Source: Autumnicola psychrophila (GTDB taxonomy: Bacteria > Bacteroidota > Bacteroidia > Flavobacteriales > Flavobacteriaceae). From it: DNA of 64,000 nucleotides. Below, one piece after another: positions 50,745 through 59,315 of the stretch (its first letter is position 1; every line of letters starts with the position of its first letter). A program made the position numbers and the translations under genes. The stretch is from the NCBI RefSeq assembly GCF_031846645.1, contig NZ_JAVRHN010000006.1, forward strand, positions 186,001 through 250,000. The letters are read 5' to 3'. A model generated the notes under the pieces. The model was not told the origin of the DNA. It made no database searches and saw nothing but the letters and a program-made list of their open reading frames with translations.

Positions 50745-53105
50745 TTCCTGCATCAGGTTTTCATAAGTAATGTTCTCCTCTTCCGGGTTATCGCCGGTAG
50801 AGTATAAAACATTTACCCTAATCGCCTTCAAGCCAACCACACCCTGCACATCCTGTAACTCGAGCAATTCCACTTCTTCCCCTACATAATTTTTCGCCTG
50901 GAGATATTTAATATATCTCAGGTATTCTCTTTCGTCGCTTCTTTGCGAATAAATTATTGCAATCTTACCTTTTTGAGTAATTCTGTCTTCAGTATCCTTG
51001 ATGTAAGCTTTGTCGATTCTTTTTTTAATTATCTCATAACGAGCATTGTAGGTGCCGTCTACATCAAATTTCTTTTCATCCATTCGATATCTTATAGACA
51101 TGGTACTGTTATAAACCAAAATTAAGGAAGCGGCATCCAGTTTTACCGGCGTAGTTTCCTGTAACTTGTAAAAGCGATTTTCCATTTCGCACATTGTGCT
51201 CAGTTGCCATAACCTCAAATTGTAAAGATAAATTTTATTGAAGGGCTTATTATTAGCCATTGAAGCTCCAATGTAAATGTTATGGTCTACGCCATCGGTC
51301 TTATAACGTTCAAAGTAATGAGGGTATATTTTTTGAGCCTGGACCTGCTTTCTATCAATGTAACGGGACATCGTCCTGTTTACATGTTGGACGGTAGTGT
51401 CGTATTTTTTCCTTTCGTCATAAACAAGACCAGTTTCAGGGTTGAGCATAGATTCATACTCCTCCACCTTCTGTTTTAGCTCATTGGATTGCTTCCTCAA
51501 ATGAGTCATTATTGGGTTAACCTCCTTCTCAAGCAAATTAAAAACTTTCTGCTCACTGGAAGCATTTAAGCTTTCTTCAAGCTCCTGCTTAAATTCTGAA
51601 ATGCGGAATCCCACCTGTTCATAAATAGAAAGTTCTTCTATTTCAGAACCCATTTTTATAATTTCCAGAATAAAATCTAACTGAGTTAAAAGATCTTTCT
51701 GAATTGCAGTATTTCTTGCTTCCGAAGAAGCTACGATATCAATTTGACCATACAATGGATAAACATTTTTAAAGCTGATGTCTTTAAATGAAGCCAAACC
51801 ATCATCATCCAGGTCCCTGATAAATTTTCTTGCTTCCCTCTCAAAAACCCAGAGAACACTAGGGTGAATAGAAGTACATTCACTCTGGATAATCGCTTTT
51901 ACTCTATTTTCAAAATCTGAACGGTTTCGTTCTACCGCCGTGACTATATACGGTAAAATTTCGTCCAGCTTTAGAGCATTTATACTGTGCAGCTCATTCT
52001 TCCTTTCGGAAACCAATTCGAGAATACCCAAGAGTCGGCTCTTTTTTGCTATTGGTGCAAGAATACAACTCTTTACATTGTTCGTTTTCAGGTTTTGAGC
52101 AAGTGAATTGTTATTAGTCTTTCTGGCATAGGCATCTACATTTGAAATGGAAAAATAGCTATGTCCCTCGACCAGCTTCTTATAAGCTTCATCACACAAG
52201 CCTTCGTCACTGTCCAGTGAAGTCTTGCCGTTTAGAAGAAAGCTATTGGTGTCATCACTCTCCAAAGGTTCAAAACTCTTTTCGGAAGTATCAAAGACTG
52301 TAAAACCAACTTTTAAATCGGGGATTTTATAAATTGAACGAAAGATTCCCTCCAGGCTTTTTAGTTCATCCTTCTGTGATGATTCATTATACAAAAGCGT
52401 GGTTTTTAGCTTAGAGATTGCATCGTCTACCGTAACATCTGTAAGATTAACAATCGTGAAACCTTTAAAAACATAACTTCTAGGAGGAAATTTCTTTTTC
52501 CAGAGATCAATATCATCAATATTCTGGATAAGAAGATCTACATCTTCCTGAGTGATTTCCGGTGCATTTTCTTTTGGAAATATTTCTACAAAATCACCAT
52601 TTATCGCTATTCTGTAATGTCTTGAAACACCATTTTCATCAGGAATATCATAGTATAAAGGGCGCGAAAAATCAATATCATATCCATACTCTTCCTTCAG
52701 GATATTTATACAGGCATTGATATAATGTGCATCTTCATCAATATCCCTGGTCTCCAGCACAAAATCATCACCGGCCATTTCCAGGATATTTTTTAATCTA
52801 CTGGAAGCATTGAAAAGGATATTATGATAAGGTATAGATGCCGCTTTAATCTCATTATTTGTAAGGACCGTAGGAAAGAGATCGTTAAGTAAAACCTTTA
52901 TGGGTTCTTCATACTTTTCGAGGTCACCAGCATCCTCAATCCCTTCAGTAAGCTCAGGATATTGAGAAATATACTCCATTACGCTCTCAATGTATTTATT
53001 GGCAATTTTATTATGCTCCTTTTTTATTTCAGCTTCATATTGCTCAAATACCTTGTGAAAACTTATCTTAATTTCTAAGGGAAAATCTTCCAGTTGTTCC
53101 TTCAT
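50736..53105 (-). CDS. GAF domain-containing protein of unknown function
   Basis: The 789-residue cytosolic product has an N-terminal helical region (1-130), a segment rich in Asp and Glu (about 130-230), a GAF-like domain near 240-400 (GLCDEAYKKLVEGHSYFSIS, SCILAPIAKKSRLLGILELVSERKNEL), helical coiled-coil sequence (about 490-580) and a C-terminal part with Tyr-rich YIGASMANNKPFNKIYLYNLRLWQL. I see no kinase, cyclase or GGDEF motif. GAF domains bind small molecules, often cyclic nucleotides. Its gene end overlaps the HD-PycTM gene by 9 bp on the opposite strand, which may be coincidental or regulatory. Confidence 0.8.
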   Translation of the reverse strand: MKEQLEDFPLEIKISFHKVFEQYEAEIKKEHNKIANKYIESVMEYISQYPELTEGIEDAGDLEKYEEPIKVLLNDLFPTVLTNNEIKAASIPYHNILFNASSRLKNILEMAGDDFVLETRDIDEDAHYINACINILKEEYGYDIDFSRPLYYDIPDENGVSRHYRIAINGDFVEIFPKENAPEITQEDVDLLIQNIDDIDLWKKKFPPRSYVFKGFTIVNLTDVTVDDAISKLKTTLLYNESSQKDELKSLEGIFRSIYKIPDLKVGFTVFDTSEKSFEPLESDDTNSFLLNGKTSLDSDEGLCDEAYKKLVEGHSYFSISNVDAYARKTNNNSLAQNLKTNNVKSCILAPIAKKSRLLGILELVSERKNELHSINALKLDEILPYIVTAVERNRSDFENRVKAIIQSECTSIHPSVLWVFEREARKFIRDLDDDGLASFKDISFKNVYPLYGQIDIVASSEARNTAIQKDLLTQLDFILEIIKMGSEIEELSIYEQVGFRISEFKQELEESLNASSEQKVFNLLEKEVNPIMTHLRKQSNELKQKVEEYESMLNPETGLVYDERKKYDTTVQHVNRTMSRYIDRKQVQAQKIYPHYFERYKTDGVDHNIYIGASMANNKPFNKIYLYNLRLWQLSTMCEMENRFYKLQETTPVKLDAASLILVYNSTMSIRYRMDEKKFDVDGTYNARYEIIKKRIDKAYIKDTEDRITQKGKIAIIYSQRSDEREYLRYIKYLQAKNYVGEEVELLELQDVQGVVGLKAIRVNVLYSTGDNPEEENITYENLMQELH

Positions 53106-53225
53106 AATGCTTTAATATACCGTAAAATTACCTGTTCTATATTTTGTTGAATATTCGGATGCCCTAAATTAACAATTATTAACAATATTTTATTAGAAAT
53201 GCTAATTAGTGCCGTGGTAGTTCCT

Positions 53226-53233
53226 TATTTTTG
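53226..53233 (+). promoter_or_regulatory. -7 promoter element before the TlpA-like gene
   Basis: TATTTTTG is a perfect TAnnTTTG 22 bp before the ATG at 53256. Confidence 0.55.
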
Positions 53234-53255
53234 CTCAAAATAAATATGATTTTTT

Positions 53256-54374
53256 ATGCGGAATTTAATAATATTATTTGCTTGTGTCCTTCTTATGGCT
53301 TCTTGTGGAGAAGAAGAAAAAGGATATGTTATAAGTGGAACAATTGAAGGTGTTGAAGATGGTACTTACGTTTATATTTCTGAAATTAGTGAGGAAACCG
53401 AAAGACCTGCAATAATAGACACAGTACAGGTCCAAAACGGCCAATTTCATGCTGATCTTGAGGATAATGAATCTCCAAATATGGCTTTTATCTCCTTTGA
53501 GGGAATAGGAGGCAATATTATCTATATTTCTGAAAATGAAGAAATTAATATTGAAGCCTATAAGGACAGCTTAAGGAGTTCAAGGATTTCAGGAGGTAAA
53601 GAGAATCGTGCTTTAAACCAATATATGGATCATTTAAAGGAAGTGAACCGAAAGATACAAGCTGGTCGATCTGAAATGCAAAAAGCGTATAATGCCAAAG
53701 ATTCTTCTGCATTAATGACTTTACAGGCCACAGAACAGGAAATAAAAGATAATGACCAGGTTTCCAAGAAAAAAATCTTTGAGGAGAATAAAGATTCTTA
53801 CGTATCGCTTATGATCCTGATGGATATGCTCAGCATGAAAATTTACCCTGTAAAAAAAATCCAGGAAATGTACAACGGCCTTTCTGAAGACTTAAAAAAC
53901 ACAACCCTTGGAAAAAGCCTTCAGGAAACACTGGAACAACAGGCTACTGTTGCTATAGGAAGTAAAGCACCTGAATTTACAGCTCCTACTCCCGATGGCT
54001 CTGAACTTTCCCTTTCAGACGCTATGGGAAAAGTGACAATTATCGACTTTTGGGCTGCGTGGTGCAAACCCTGTCGTGTAGAAAACCCTAACGTGGTAAA
54101 AATATACAATAAGTATCATGATGACGGTCTAAATATTATTGGTGTTTCTCTTGATCGCCCCGGCCAAAAGGATAAATGGCTAGAGGCTATTGAAGAGGAT
54201 GGACTGGAATGGAATCATGTTTCTCACCTGGAATTCTGGCAGGATCCTGTAGCACAACTTTACAATATAAAAGCAATACCGGCAACTTTTATACTTGATG
54301 AAAATGGTGTAATTGTAGATCGCGATCTACGTGGCGATGACCTTGAAGAAAGAGTTCAGGAATTACTGAATTAA
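53256..54374 (+). CDS. TlpA-type thioredoxin-like lipoprotein with DUF4369
   Basis: The 372-residue product has a lipoprotein signal MRNLIILFACVLLMASC (Cys17) followed by GEEEK, consistent with export beyond the inner membrane. An N-terminal DUF4369 domain (GYVISGTIEGVEDGTYVYIS onward to about 125) is followed by a helical linker and an AhpC/TSA-type thioredoxin domain with DFWAAWCKPCRVENP (CKPC) and the IPATFILDENGVIVDRDLRG cis-Pro segment. It should act in periplasmic thiol-disulfide exchange. It has its own promoter and terminator. Confidence 0.92.
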   Translation: MRNLIILFACVLLMASCGEEEKGYVISGTIEGVEDGTYVYISEISEETERPAIIDTVQVQNGQFHADLEDNESPNMAFISFEGIGGNIIYISENEEINIEAYKDSLRSSRISGGKENRALNQYMDHLKEVNRKIQAGRSEMQKAYNAKDSSALMTLQATEQEIKDNDQVSKKKIFEENKDSYVSLMILMDMLSMKIYPVKKIQEMYNGLSEDLKNTTLGKSLQETLEQQATVAIGSKAPEFTAPTPDGSELSLSDAMGKVTIIDFWAAWCKPCRVENPNVVKIYNKYHDDGLNIIGVSLDRPGQKDKWLEAIEEDGLEWNHVSHLEFWQDPVAQLYNIKAIPATFILDENGVIVDRDLRGDDLEERVQELLN

Positions 54375-54386
54375 ATAAATGTAGAG

Positions 54387-54405
54387 CGAAAATTGTCAAT
54401 TTTCG
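54387..54405. repeat. Perfect copy of the interspersed palindrome
   Basis: CGAAAATTGTCAATTTTCG has perfect 9-bp arms around a central T, and is preceded by TAGAG. It is the cleanest member of the family. Confidence 0.65.
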
Positions 54406-54468
54406 ACTGCTGTCACAGGATTGGCTTTTTTAAAATACGAATTGTACAAACTTTACAGGTTTAGCATC

Positions 54469-54508
54469 AGACCTCACAGATTTGAAAAGCTGTGAGGTCT
54501 TTTTCTTT
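54469..54508 (+). terminator. Intrinsic terminator after the TlpA-like gene
   Basis: AGACCTCACAG (54469-54479) pairs with CTGTGAGGTCT (54490-54500), followed by TTTTCTTT. Perfect 11-bp stem. Confidence 0.88.
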
Positions 54509-54564
54509 GTACATATGAGCAAAAACCTCAAAGTGATACTTTGTGGATTGAAAAGAATGTCCAG

Positions 54565-54580
54565 ATTTGCCAATTTTCGA
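54565..54580 (-). repeat. Copy of the interspersed palindrome (inverted)
   Basis: On the minus strand GTCGAAAATTGGCAAA, the left arm and centre of the family, continuing into AT-rich sequence. Confidence 0.5.
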
Positions 54581-54627
54581 CCTGTTAATGCATAAAACGA
54601 CTGCGAAAGAAATTGAATAGAACAGAA

Positions 54628-54657
54628 AATGACTTTCAGGAGTTTCTGAAAGTCATT
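54628..54657. terminator. Hairpin, probable terminator of the SIMPL gene
   Basis: AATGACTTTCAG (54628-54639) pairs perfectly with CTGAAAGTCATT (54646-54657). On the minus strand TTTTCTGTT follows, so it can end transcription from the SIMPL gene at 54745. Confidence 0.65.
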
Positions 54658-54692
54658 ATTATTTAAGCAATGGGCTGAGTAATATAGAGGAG

Positions 54693-54712
54693 GACGAAAA
54701 TTGCCATTTTCA
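54693..54712 (+). repeat. Copy of the interspersed palindrome
   Basis: GACGAAAATTGCCATTTTCA preceded by TAGAGGAG, close to the copy at 45732. Confidence 0.55.
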
Positions 54713-54744
54713 AGCCTGCTCTTTATAACGCCTCGTTTATTAAT

Positions 54745-55425
54745 TTACTCTAGTAAAAAACCAACATTTACCCTTACAGTAATTTCCATTTCTCCCGGCG
54801 CTATAGATTCCCGGCTACTTTCAACACTATCGCCCATCATAGCCATCCTGTACATTGGCTGCGGATTGTTAACGGTACCTTCCGATATAAAAACTGCCTT
54901 TCCAATTTGCTGACCTAAGGGAGCGACAAGTTCTTCAGCTATCCTCTTAGCATCCAGAATCGCTTCTTTTCGAGCTTCGGACTCAAATTTTTCAGCTTCC
55001 GAAGATTTAAATTCTACACCATCAATCCTATTAAGTCCTACTTCCAACAATCCCGACATGATCATCTCATAATCCTCAATATCTTCAAGAGTAATAGAAA
55101 TGGCCTGGTTTGCTGAAAAAGAGGATGTCTTTTCATTATAATTATAAGACTTGTTTAATCTGATATAATCAGTATTAATATGTTTTTCAGGAATACCGCT
55201 TTCCTTCAGAAACTTTATTATCGCATTTACAGCCACGTCGTTCTGTTTTTTAACAGCAGCGGCACTTTCCCCTTCGTGTTCTACACGGGATTTAATAATC
55301 ACCTTATCTGGCACCACATTTACTGTACCCTCGCCGGAGACATTAACCAGGTTAGAATTGCTTTCCTGAGCCATAGATCCTGAAGCAATAAGAATTGCTA
55401 TGAGGTAAAAAACTTTCTTAATCAT
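54745..55425 (-). CDS. SIMPL domain-containing (DUF541) periplasmic protein
   Basis: The product (226 residues from the ATG at 55423-55425) has a signal peptide MIKKVFYLIAILIASGSMAQ. The DUF541/SIMPL domain shows NVSGEGTVNVVPDKVIIKSRVEHEGE, IKFLKESGIPEKHINTDYIRL, and RKEAILDAKRIAEELVAPLGQQIG. Function is uncertain; relatives bind periplasmic or signalling partners and some affect oxidative stress. The frame is open upstream to 55479 but that would extend into the rhomboid gene, and the signal peptide decides the start. It follows the rhomboid gene by 25 bp and is likely cotranscribed. Confidence 0.87.
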   Translation of the reverse strand: MIKKVFYLIAILIASGSMAQESNSNLVNVSGEGTVNVVPDKVIIKSRVEHEGESAAAVKKQNDVAVNAIIKFLKESGIPEKHINTDYIRLNKSYNYNEKTSSFSANQAISITLEDIEDYEMIMSGLLEVGLNRIDGVEFKSSEAEKFESEARKEAILDAKRIAEELVAPLGQQIGKAVFISEGTVNNPQPMYRMAMMGDSVESSRESIAPGEMEITVRVNVGFLLE

Positions 55426-55450
55426 TTTTTTAGTCTTTAAATTGTTAGGA

Positions 55451-56098
55451 TTAAATTTTGCCCATTTTCTGCAATACAAATAAAATCACCAATGGTACGG
55501 CCAACAGGATAACCATAAGCAAGTGACTTTGAAAAACCCATGGAGCCAGAACTAATGTGAGAAGATAGCCCCCGGCTGCACCACCAAAATGTGCATCATG
55601 TCCAATATTTCCAAATTGCTTTTTCATCCCCCAGATAGTGTAAAGCAAATATCCAATCCCAAAGATGTAAGCAGGTATAGGTATAACAAAAAACAGTCCA
55701 AGCATCATATCCGGCCGTAATAATATGGCAGAATATAGTATACCCATAACAGCGCCACTGGCTCCAACCGCCCTGTAATGCGGTTCGTGTTTGTGAAAAA
55801 TGTAAGAGAGTAAATTACCCAATATCAGGCTGGCGATATACACCAGTATAAAACCTATATTACCCAGACCATAGATCACAACGTTTGCAAAAAAATAGAG
55901 GGTAAGCATATTTACAAAAAGGTGGGTAGTGTTTACATGCAGGAAGCCTGATGTCAATAATTGATATTTAGCGCCCCTCTGTATATCTCCAATATTAAAT
56001 TTATATTTTTCAAAGAAAGCATCATCATTAAAACCTTTAAATGAAATAATCACATTTGCTGCAATTACTATAATAGTCACCAGACTCAAATCTCCCAT
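55451..56098 (-). CDS. Rhomboid family intramembrane serine protease
   Basis: The 215-residue product is polytopic with about six TM helices. Catalytic features are AVGASGAVMG with the nucleophile Ser in GASG, GFLHVNTTHLFVNM (the conserved HxxxHxxxN helix that stabilises the active site) and GHDAHFGGAAGG with the catalytic His. It cleaves membrane-protein substrates inside the lipid bilayer. It is followed by the SIMPL gene and has a promoter that faces the LpxL-like gene. Confidence 0.93.
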   Translation of the reverse strand: MGDLSLVTIIVIAANVIISFKGFNDDAFFEKYKFNIGDIQRGAKYQLLTSGFLHVNTTHLFVNMLTLYFFANVVIYGLGNIGFILVYIASLILGNLLSYIFHKHEPHYRAVGASGAVMGILYSAILLRPDMMLGLFFVIPIPAYIFGIGYLLYTIWGMKKQFGNIGHDAHFGGAAGGYLLTLVLAPWVFQSHLLMVILLAVPLVILFVLQKMGKI

Positions 56099-56117
56099 AT
56101 CTACTTAAGTTTAGTGT

Positions 56118-56136
56118 CAAATATACCATATATTTG
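56118..56136. promoter_or_regulatory. Divergent pair of -7 promoter elements forming a palindrome
   Basis: CAAATATA (56118-56125, minus-strand TATATTTG) and TATATTTG (56129-56136, plus strand) are two perfect TAnnTTTG elements 3 bp apart, facing away from each other. One serves the rhomboid gene, the other the LpxL-like gene, whose start is only 14 bp downstream. Confidence 0.6.
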
Positions 56137-56150
56137 CTGAAAACTTTTTT

Positions 56151-57056
56151 ATGCATGCCCTGGTTTTTTGGTTGATTTATCCCCTTTTATGGATTATCTC
56201 GATACTACCGTTTAAGTTATTCTATGCGGTATCTGATGCTGTTTTCTTTTTAGTGTACCACATTATTGGCTACCGGAAAAAAGTAGTTGCTGAAAATCTG
56301 AAACTGGTTTTTCCGGAAAAAACTGAAGAAGAACGCTTTAGAATAAGAAAGAAGTTTTATTCCCACATGTGTGACATGTTTCTTGAAATGATCAAAACCC
56401 TCACCATTTCTGAAAAAGAACTTAAGAAGCGCTTTAAATTCACCAATCCTGAAGAAATTCTTCGACTCCAGGATAAGGAGAAAAGTATTATGATGATGTG
56501 CGGGCACTATGCCAGTTATGAATGGATGATCGCTCTACAGCTTTACGGGCTTAAAATCACCGCTTACGGTATTTACAAAAGAATTACAAATCCTTACTTC
56601 GACAAATTGGTAAGGGATATTCGCGGAAGGTTTCATGGGGAATTGATTCCCACCTCAAAAGCGACGATGACTATTACTAAGCACGAAAGTGAAAACAAAC
56701 GTGCAATTTATGCCATGGTTGCAGACCAATCCCCGAAGTTGTTAAAATCTAAATATTGGGCTGATTTTATGAATATAAAAGCTCCTGTTTTTATAGGATC
56801 TGAAAAACTGGCGAGAGAATTTGATATGGCCGTAGTTTACCTGAATGTCGAAAAGGTTTCCAGAGGCCATTATGTTGCCAACCTTATCAATATTACAGAT
56901 TCTGCAGCACAAGAACCTGCGCATCAAATTACCCGCACATATCTGGACCTATTGGAAAAACAAATACGAAAGAAACCGGAGTATTATCTTTGGACGCACA
57001 AGCGCTGGAAACACAGTCACAACCCTATTCCCGAAAATTCAAAAATAATTGATTGA
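56151..57056 (+). CDS. LpxL/HtrB family lipid A acyltransferase-like protein
   Basis: The 301-residue product has an N-terminal TM or hydrophobic anchor (ALVFWLIYPLLWIISILPFKLFYA), GYRKKVVAENLKLVFPEK as in LpxL enzymes, and the catalytic HxxxxE motif in MMCGHYASYEW. Later MVADQSPK and PVFIGSEKLAREFDMAVVYL complete the family pattern. It should add a secondary acyl chain to lipid A on the inner face of the inner membrane. It is convergent with glmM with no gap between stop codons. Confidence 0.92.
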   Translation: MHALVFWLIYPLLWIISILPFKLFYAVSDAVFFLVYHIIGYRKKVVAENLKLVFPEKTEEERFRIRKKFYSHMCDMFLEMIKTLTISEKELKKRFKFTNPEEILRLQDKEKSIMMMCGHYASYEWMIALQLYGLKITAYGIYKRITNPYFDKLVRDIRGRFHGELIPTSKATMTITKHESENKRAIYAMVADQSPKLLKSKYWADFMNIKAPVFIGSEKLAREFDMAVVYLNVEKVSRGHYVANLINITDSAAQEPAHQITRTYLDLLEKQIRKKPEYYLWTHKRWKHSHNPIPENSKIID

Positions 57057-58442
57057 TCACGCAATTATATCCTGTATTTCCTTAATCATTTTTTGTGCAA
57101 GTTCGTCTGCCTCTTTCTGGCTTTTTGCCTCGGTATATATTCTGATTATTGGTTCTGTATTAGATTTTCTCAGATGAACCCAATTTTCAGGAAAATCAAT
57201 TTTTACACCATCAACGGTAGATATCTCTTCATCTTTATGCCGCTTTTCCACAGACTTTAGGATCCCATCTACATCAAGGTCTGGAGTAAGTTCAATTTTA
57301 TTTTTGCTCATAAAGTACGCCGGGTACTCCTTCCTGAGTGCTGAAACACTTTTTTGTTTCTCTGCAAGATGTGTAAGAAATAAAGCTACTCCAACAAGAC
57401 TATCTCTTCCGTAATGTGATTCAGGATAGATAATTCCGCCGTTTCCTTCACCGCCAATAATTGCAGAGGAATCTTTCATTAACTGGACAACGTTTACTTC
57501 TCCAACAGCACTCGCATTATACTCACCATTGTGCTTATTTGTTACGTCCCTTAGAGCTCTTGAAGAAGACAGATTACTTACGGTATTACCCGTTGTCTTA
57601 CCCAAAACATAATCTGCACAGGCAACGAGGGTATATTCCTCACCAAACATCTCCCCTTTTTCATCAATAAAAGCGAGACGGTCTACATCTGGATCTACCA
57701 CGATACCAAAATCAGCGTTCTCCTTTTTTACCAATGCGCAGATATCGCCAAGATGTTCTTTTAATGGTTCAGGATTATGTGGAAAATGGCCATTAGGTTC
57801 ACAATAAAGTTCTGTCACTTTAACACCAAGTTTCTTCAGCAGTTTGGGTATTGCGATTCCTCCGGTAGAATTTACGCCATCTACTACCACTTTAAATCCT
57901 GCTCCTTTAATCTTCTCCACATCTACAAGTTTAAGTTTTAAAACTTCTTCTATATGGATATCTATATAATCCTCTTTTTTAGTAATAGTTCCCAGATCAT
58001 CTACTTCAGCAAAATCAAAAGATTCATTTTCTGCCAGATCCAATATTTTAGCTCCTTCTTTCCCATCGAGAAATTCTCCTTTACTATTCAGCAATTTAAG
58101 TGCATTCCATTGCTTTGGATTATGGCTTGCTGTGAGAATAATTCCGCCGTCGGCTCCTTCCATTGGAACAGCAACTTCTACAGTTGGGGTGGTGGAAAGC
58201 CCAACATCAATAACATCTATACCTAATCCTGTAAGCGTGTTCATGGTTAATTCCTGAATCATTCTTCCAGATATCCTGGCGTCTCTTCCAATAACCACCT
58301 TGAGTTTTTCTTTTGGGCTCTCACTTTTAAGCCAGGTACCATAAGCTGCGGCAAATTTTACAGTATCTATAGGGGTTAGATTTTCAGAAGTTTTTCCTCC
58401 TATTGTACCTCTTATTCCCGAAATTGATTTGATTAAGCTCAT
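57057..58442 (-). CDS. glmM: Phosphoglucosamine mutase (alpha-D-phosphohexomutase family)
   Basis: The 461-residue product has the four-domain phosphohexomutase plan: SGIRGTIGGKTSENLTP, the phosphoserine loop ILTASHNPKQWNALKLL with Ser106, the metal loop VDPDVDRLAFIDEKGE, the sugar loop GGEGNGGIIYPE and the C-terminal phosphate-binding LRKSNTEPIIRIYTEA. It interconverts glucosamine-6- and -1-phosphate for UDP-GlcNAc. A phosphomannomutase or phosphoglucomutase role cannot be excluded by sequence, though GlmM is the usual annotation for this branch. It has a promoter at 58474. Confidence 0.92.
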   Translation of the reverse strand: MSLIKSISGIRGTIGGKTSENLTPIDTVKFAAAYGTWLKSESPKEKLKVVIGRDARISGRMIQELTMNTLTGLGIDVIDVGLSTTPTVEVAVPMEGADGGIILTASHNPKQWNALKLLNSKGEFLDGKEGAKILDLAENESFDFAEVDDLGTITKKEDYIDIHIEEVLKLKLVDVEKIKGAGFKVVVDGVNSTGGIAIPKLLKKLGVKVTELYCEPNGHFPHNPEPLKEHLGDICALVKKENADFGIVVDPDVDRLAFIDEKGEMFGEEYTLVACADYVLGKTTGNTVSNLSSSRALRDVTNKHNGEYNASAVGEVNVVQLMKDSSAIIGGEGNGGIIYPESHYGRDSLVGVALFLTHLAEKQKSVSALRKEYPAYFMSKNKIELTPDLDVDGILKSVEKRHKDEEISTVDGVKIDFPENWVHLRKSNTEPIIRIYTEAKSQKEADELAQKMIKEIQDIIA

Positions 58443-58473
58443 GGATTTACTTTTATAATTAAATTTTACAGCT

Positions 58474-58481
58474 CAAATATA
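58474..58481 (-). promoter_or_regulatory. -7 promoter element before glmM
   Basis: CAAATATA on the plus strand is TATATTTG on the minus strand, 31 bp before the glmM start. Confidence 0.55.
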
Positions 58482-58554
58482 CAAGGCTCTTGCCCACACC
58501 TCCAAAACTTAACAAAATTTAAACAGTACAAGCTAAAATTTGTACCTTCAAAAA

Positions 58555-59151
58555 ATGAATTATCTGGCACATGTTTATTTATCGGGAGATGATGACAATC
58601 TAAAAATCGGAAATTTTATAGCAGATTCTGTTAAAGGCAAAAAGTTCCTGAATTTTCCTGAGCCTATACAGAAGGGAATCGTGCTACACCGGGCTATAGA
58701 TCATTATACGGATACGCATCCCATCGTCACAAAAAGTGTGACCAGATTGTTTAGCCGGTATAGCCACTACAGCCGGGTTATTGTAGATATCCTTTACGAT
58801 CATTTTCTGGCTAAAAACTGGAATCACTATTCCCAGCAACATCTGGAAGAATATACTGAAGAATTTTACGACCTCCTCAGGGAGAACAAAGATGTTCTGC
58901 CAAAAAGTGTCCAAAGGTTTATGCCATATATGTTTCGCGATAATTGGCTTTTAAGCTATGCAAGTATTGACGGAATATCAAAAATCCTTTATCAGATGAA
59001 CCATCGCACAAAGGGAAAATCACAGATGAACCTTGCAGTGGAAGAGTTGGAAATATTTTACACTGAATTTCAGGAGGAATTTACCGAATTTTTTGCCGAT
59101 CTCATTAGTTTTAGCAGTGAGAAAATTAAGGAGCTAAACCAGACTCAATAA
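58555..59151 (+). CDS. Acyl carrier protein phosphodiesterase-like (AcpH family)
   Basis: The product (198 residues from the ATG at 58555) starts MNYLAHVYLSGDDDNLKIGN, the AcpH signature, with FIADSVKG, HRAIDHYTDTHPIV and ILYDHFLAKNW supplying the conserved His and Asp metal ligands of this HD-like family. AcpH removes the phosphopantetheine group from acyl carrier protein. Members in bacteroidota are usually called DUF479 or AcpH. A TTG at 58540 opens the frame five codons earlier but the ATG fits the family start. Confidence 0.88.
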   Translation: MNYLAHVYLSGDDDNLKIGNFIADSVKGKKFLNFPEPIQKGIVLHRAIDHYTDTHPIVTKSVTRLFSRYSHYSRVIVDILYDHFLAKNWNHYSQQHLEEYTEEFYDLLRENKDVLPKSVQRFMPYMFRDNWLLSYASIDGISKILYQMNHRTKGKSQMNLAVEELEIFYTEFQEEFTEFFADLISFSSEKIKELNQTQ

Positions 59152-59262
59152 AAATCCTGAAATTTTGTTAAAAAATACTTTAGACGAAATGCATTTGAAG
59201 CAGAAAGAGAAAGTGGGGAATTTCTTCACAACAGGTGAGGATTTTATACCTATAAAAAAATA

Positions 59263-59290
59263 AAAAGCCCCGCTAAGATGCGAGGCCTTT
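59263..59290 (-). terminator. Imperfect terminator hairpin after the astacin-like gene
   Basis: AAAGCCCCGC and GCGAGGCCTTT form an imperfect stem; on the minus strand TTTTTATTTTTTT follows. Confidence 0.65.
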
Positions 59291-59315
59291 ATTAGATATT
59301 AAAAGTTTTTTCCTG

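Larger units (their letters stand above)
54375..54744. other. 370-bp convergent gap with three palindromic repeats and two hairpins
   Basis: Between the TlpA-like gene and the SIMPL gene lie three copies of the interspersed palindrome (54387, 54565, 54693), one strong terminator (54469-54508) and a second hairpin (54628-54657). A 26-codon frame (54516-54596) is too short and featureless to support. The density of repeats here is the highest in the window. Confidence 0.6.

Noticed and set aside
49560..53105. A complete Pycsar defence operon
   Set aside because: No pyrimidine cyclase gene is next to the PycTM-containing gene, and the neighbouring GAF protein shows no cyclase motif.
54516..54596. 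26-codon frame in the repeat-rich gap
   Set aside because: It runs across a copy of the palindromic repeat and has no supporting features.
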